From CAWBUW01 sp963792075 (lineage in GTDB: Bacteria; Chloroflexota; Anaerolineae; Anaerolineales; UBA4823): a DNA stretch of 64,000 bases. Under the pieces are notes generated by a model, which saw only the letters and a program-made list of their open reading frames with translations, was not told the origin of the DNA and searched no databases. The DNA lies in the NCBI GenBank assembly GCA_963792075.1, contig CAWBUW010000007.1:930001-994000 (forward strand), written 5' to 3'. Shown here one piece after another: positions 62,022 through 64,000 of this stretch. Numbering within the stretch: position 1 is the first letter of the stretch; the number at the start of each line of letters is the position of its first letter. Made by a program: the position numbers and the translations under genes.

Positions 62022-62260
62022 ATGAGAACATTAAGAATGGATCACCCAATTTTCAAAGTTGAGGATAATGTAGAAGCTTGGAAAATATTTTGGGCAAGGC
62101 AGTATCTGAAGTTAATCCACTTTATTTCGATGCTAACCATAGAGAGACCGAAATTATTGATGGGTGTTTTGGAAAGAATAGTAACTTCGCAACTGGTGCA
62201 GCCATCGCTGAGAACACCAATTACAACTTTATGGTAAAGCAGGGTGAACTTATCAAGTAG
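62022..62260 (+). pseudogene. Small AT-rich remnant, two overlapping frames
   Basis: One frame begins MRTLRMDHPIFKVEDNVEAW at 62022; the other carries NPLYFDANHRETEIIDGC to a stop at 62260. Together they could be one frame-broken gene of about 75 residues. I recognise no family, and this may be non-coding. The rest of 61956-62320 holds nothing else I can identify. Confidence 0.3.
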
Positions 62261-62320
62261 TTGAGACAATTCCCGATGGTTTACGGTGATTTTGTTTCTT
62301 CAGAATCAGAGGTAATCTAC

Positions 62321-62692
62321 ATGTCAAAATTGCATAGTAAAGCGATCCTCATTTCTTGGATTTTGTTTACAGCGGGTTTTAGCTTAAGAATAGTGTGGAG
62401 TTTTTACGGATTAGAATGGTCCTATTGGCTCGGTAATATTGCTGCAAGTTTATTTTTTATCCTTCCCGGTATAGCCACATTACTTACAACTATACCTATG
62501 TCCTGGCAAGATGGCATGTGGATTAGAAATAAGAAACTCGATAGTCGGTCCGACCTTACTCCAATTCGAAAAATTGCCTATTTAATACTGGCTTTTCTGG
62601 AATTGCTTATCGGCACCTTAATTCTTTTCTCAACTTTCAAAAGAGTGATTATGGGTTGTTCACCAATGGAAGATTGTGGAGGATTATTCTGA
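62321..62692 (+). CDS. Small membrane protein, three to four helices
   Basis: 123 residues from the ATG at 62321 (GAGGTAA upstream); an earlier TTG at 62261 lacks support. Hydrophobic helices near 8-28 (AILISWILFTAGFSLRIVW), 34-58 (YWLGNIAASLFFILPGIATL) and 85-108 (IAYLILAFLELLIGTLILF), and a short C-terminal tail with two Cys (MGCSPMEDCGGLF). AT-rich like the preceding lipoprotein gene. No family recognised. Confidence 0.6.
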   Translation: MSKLHSKAILISWILFTAGFSLRIVWSFYGLEWSYWLGNIAASLFFILPGIATLLTTIPMSWQDGMWIRNKKLDSRSDLTPIRKIAYLILAFLELLIGTLILFSTFKRVIMGCSPMEDCGGLF

Positions 62693-62850
62693 TTTGTCGT
62701 TTAGCCTCTTAGACTTGGGTTTAGAGTTCTGACTCTTTGGTTTTTAGGTGCTTTTAACTTCCTTTTTCTTCTCCGTATTTCCGTTTTTGGGTTAAAATGG
62801 AGATGACGGATTCGCAACCGTAGAACTTTGCCCCTGAAAGGAGCATCGTT

Positions 62851-63330
62851 TTGGCACCCGATCAAGCCTCTTCGAAATTGATCTTTGGCAGGCCCATATC
62901 CCAGGTGAGCGCCCCACCGGGCGAAAGCAGTTCCCCCATCCCCTCTGCCCACCGGTTGTTGGTGCTGATCCCTGAGCTGCACTTTACGGATAACCCTCAA
63001 CTGGCTCAGCACCTGCGCGAACTGGCCGGCGAGGCCGGGGCCAACATCACTTTGCTTTCGCTCGTAGAACAGGAAGATGAGGGGCTGCACATGCAGCACC
63101 GCCTGGAGACCTTCGCCTCCATCATCCGCAACAGTCGTACGGCTGTAAACGTCATCATCGAGATCGGCAGCAACTGGCACCACGCCGTTCAGGAAGCCTG
63201 GCAGGTAGGCGACCTGATCGTTTGCCCGATTGAACATACCATCAAAACCGGTATCTTTCACCGCACGCGCATCCTGGCGCAGGTGATCGTAGAAGACCTG
63301 CACAAAACCGTTTATGCCATCTCTACCTGA
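62851..63330 (+). CDS. Small alpha/beta protein, possibly universal-stress-protein-like
   Basis: 159 residues from a TTG at 62851 with AAAGGAG nine bases upstream. After a flexible N-terminus it reads RLLVLIPELHFTDNPQLAQH, GEAGANITLLSLVEQEDE, IIRNSRTAVNVIIEIGSNWH and VGDLIVCPIEH, an alternating strand/helix order like the Rossmann-type Usp fold. The ATP-binding GxxGxxxxS is absent, so a non-nucleotide version or another small flavodoxin-like fold is possible. The next gene starts one base after its stop. Confidence 0.6.
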   Translation: MAPDQASSKLIFGRPISQVSAPPGESSSPIPSAHRLLVLIPELHFTDNPQLAQHLRELAGEAGANITLLSLVEQEDEGLHMQHRLETFASIIRNSRTAVNVIIEIGSNWHHAVQEAWQVGDLIVCPIEHTIKTGIFHRTRILAQVIVEDLHKTVYAIST

Positions 63331-63331
63331 T

Positions 63332-64000
63332 ATGACCAACCAAATCCTTTATCTCTCCCGCCAAGACGTTGAAACCGTAAACCTGGCTGCCGATGCAGAC
63401 GGCATGCGCCTGATCATCCACCTGCTCGAAACCGCCTTTGCCGAAAAAGGCGCCGGGAAGGTGGAAATGCCTCCCAAGCCAGGCATCCATACCCGGCCGG
63501 ATGCCTTCATCCACGCCATGCCGGCCTTCATCCCTGCCATGCGCTCGGCCGGCATCAAGTGGGTCAGCGGTTATCCCGAGAACCAGGCCCGCGGCCTGCC
63601 CTACATCAGCGGCCTGCTGGTGCTCAACGATGTGGATACCGGCCTGCCCTACGCCATCATGGACTGCACCTGGATCACCGCCTATCGCACCGGCGCAGCG
63701 ACCGCCCTGGCGGCGCGCTACCTGGCGCGTCCCGATTCCGCCGTCGCCGGCATCCTGGCCTGCGGCGTGCAGGGACGCACCAACCTGGAAGCACTGCATG
63801 CGCTTTTCCCGCTGAAGCGGGCCTATGCCTACGACCTTCACCCGGACGTGCAGCAGCGGTTTGTGGACGAAATGTCCAAACGGCTGGGGCTGGAGATCGT
63901 CGGCGTCAGCCAGCCGCGCCTCGCCGTAGAGCCCAGCGACCTGGTGGTCACTTCGGGCCCCATCCTCAAGCACCCCACGCCCACCATCCAACCCGGTTGG
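63332..64000 (+). CDS. Ornithine cyclodeaminase / ketimine reductase family protein, 3'-truncated
   Basis: 223 residues visible, running off the window. It begins MTNQILYLSRQDVETVNL and shows PPKPGIHTRPDAFIHAMPAF, GIKWVSGYPENQARGLPYIS, MDCTWITAYRTGAATALAA and the Rossmann loop LACGVQGRTNLEAL. This is the mu-crystallin / OCD / alanine-dehydrogenase family, which forms or reduces cyclic imino acids with NAD(P)H. The exact substrate cannot be read from this part. It is almost directly joined to the upstream small gene (ATG one base after the stop). Confidence 0.9.
   Translation, partial: MTNQILYLSRQDVETVNLAADADGMRLIIHLLETAFAEKGAGKVEMPPKPGIHTRPDAFIHAMPAFIPAMRSAGIKWVSGYPENQARGLPYISGLLVLNDVDTGLPYAIMDCTWITAYRTGAATALAARYLARPDSAVAGILACGVQGRTNLEALHALFPLKRAYAYDLHPDVQQRFVDEMSKRLGLEIVGVSQPRLAVEPSDLVVTSGPILKHPTPTIQPGW

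Noticed and set aside
62701..62850. Possible small gene or terminator before the TTG at 62851
   Set aside because: No frame with a ribosome site and no clear hairpin; it probably holds only the promoter of the next gene.
1..64000. tRNA, rRNA or riboswitch genes
   Set aside because: I looked in the intergenic regions for cloverleaf, GGTTCGA-type and known aptamer cores and saw none; a covariance search could still find something short.

Overview
The window reads as a chromosomal segment of a GC-rich (roughly 58-60%), non-phage bacterium, most likely a Chloroflexota of the Anaerolineae type. That placement is an inference from gene content: many lipoproteins with Pro/Thr-rich linkers, STAND and CHAT proteins, a GH114 glycosidase, an M32 carboxypeptidase and an eCIS-type N-terminal motif. 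No rRNA or tRNA gene and no CRISPR array was seen.

Layout. 0-8.4 kb: a truncated GH114 glycosidase, a very large GGDEF/STAND/TPR regulator behind a membrane protein, a lipoprotein and an unknown gene. 8.5-18.3 kb: a four-gene operon (coiled adaptor-like protein; membrane-anchored nSTAND-WD40 NTPase; CHAT protease with an EAD-like tail; membrane protein with a large outer domain). I regard this as the best candidate for an undescribed signalling or conflict system. 18.4-22 kb: SH3-like lipoprotein, NAD(P)HX repair enzyme, aldo/keto reductase. 22.2-28.5 kb: a type III restriction-modification system whose mod gene carries a DUF559 endonuclease insertion and several copies of a C6/G6 palindrome read as in-frame peptide. 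28.5-38.9 kb: a zinc-ribbon protein, then caspase-iSTAND / MoxR AAA+ / vWA / double CHAT-like genes, resembling the MoxR-vWA ternary conflict systems. 39-64 kb: mostly housekeeping and cell-surface genes (aldehyde dehydrogenase, glycosyltransferase, DapF-like protein, SIS isomerase plus nagA, response-regulator kinase, M32 peptidase, htpG, lipoproteins, ornithine cyclodeaminase), with two genes that carry the 'LQRTVGNQ' motif of eCIS-type cargo.

Three window-wide signals stand out. First, at least twelve long, nearly perfect intergenic palindromes (stems 16-22 bp, tiny loops mostly in a GC-TTT/TTC-GC context) have different stem sequences and sit between convergent, co-directional and also divergent genes. 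Three of them share a three-module element. Second, C6/G6 palindromes are inserted in frame in mod. Third, at least eight reading-frame breaks fall in otherwise well conserved genes (mod, res, htpG, the CHAT-like gene, the zinc-ribbon gene). About half lie at C or G runs, so sequencing error should be excluded before calling these genes dead.

How the genes may work together (inference): 8.5-39 kb looks like a defence or self-surveillance island in which two protease-based NTPase systems flank a type III R-M system. In the first operon the NTPase has a membrane anchor, and a degenerate GH25-like domain interrupts its WD40 propeller, which suggests sensing at the cell envelope with a CHAT protease as the cytosolic output.
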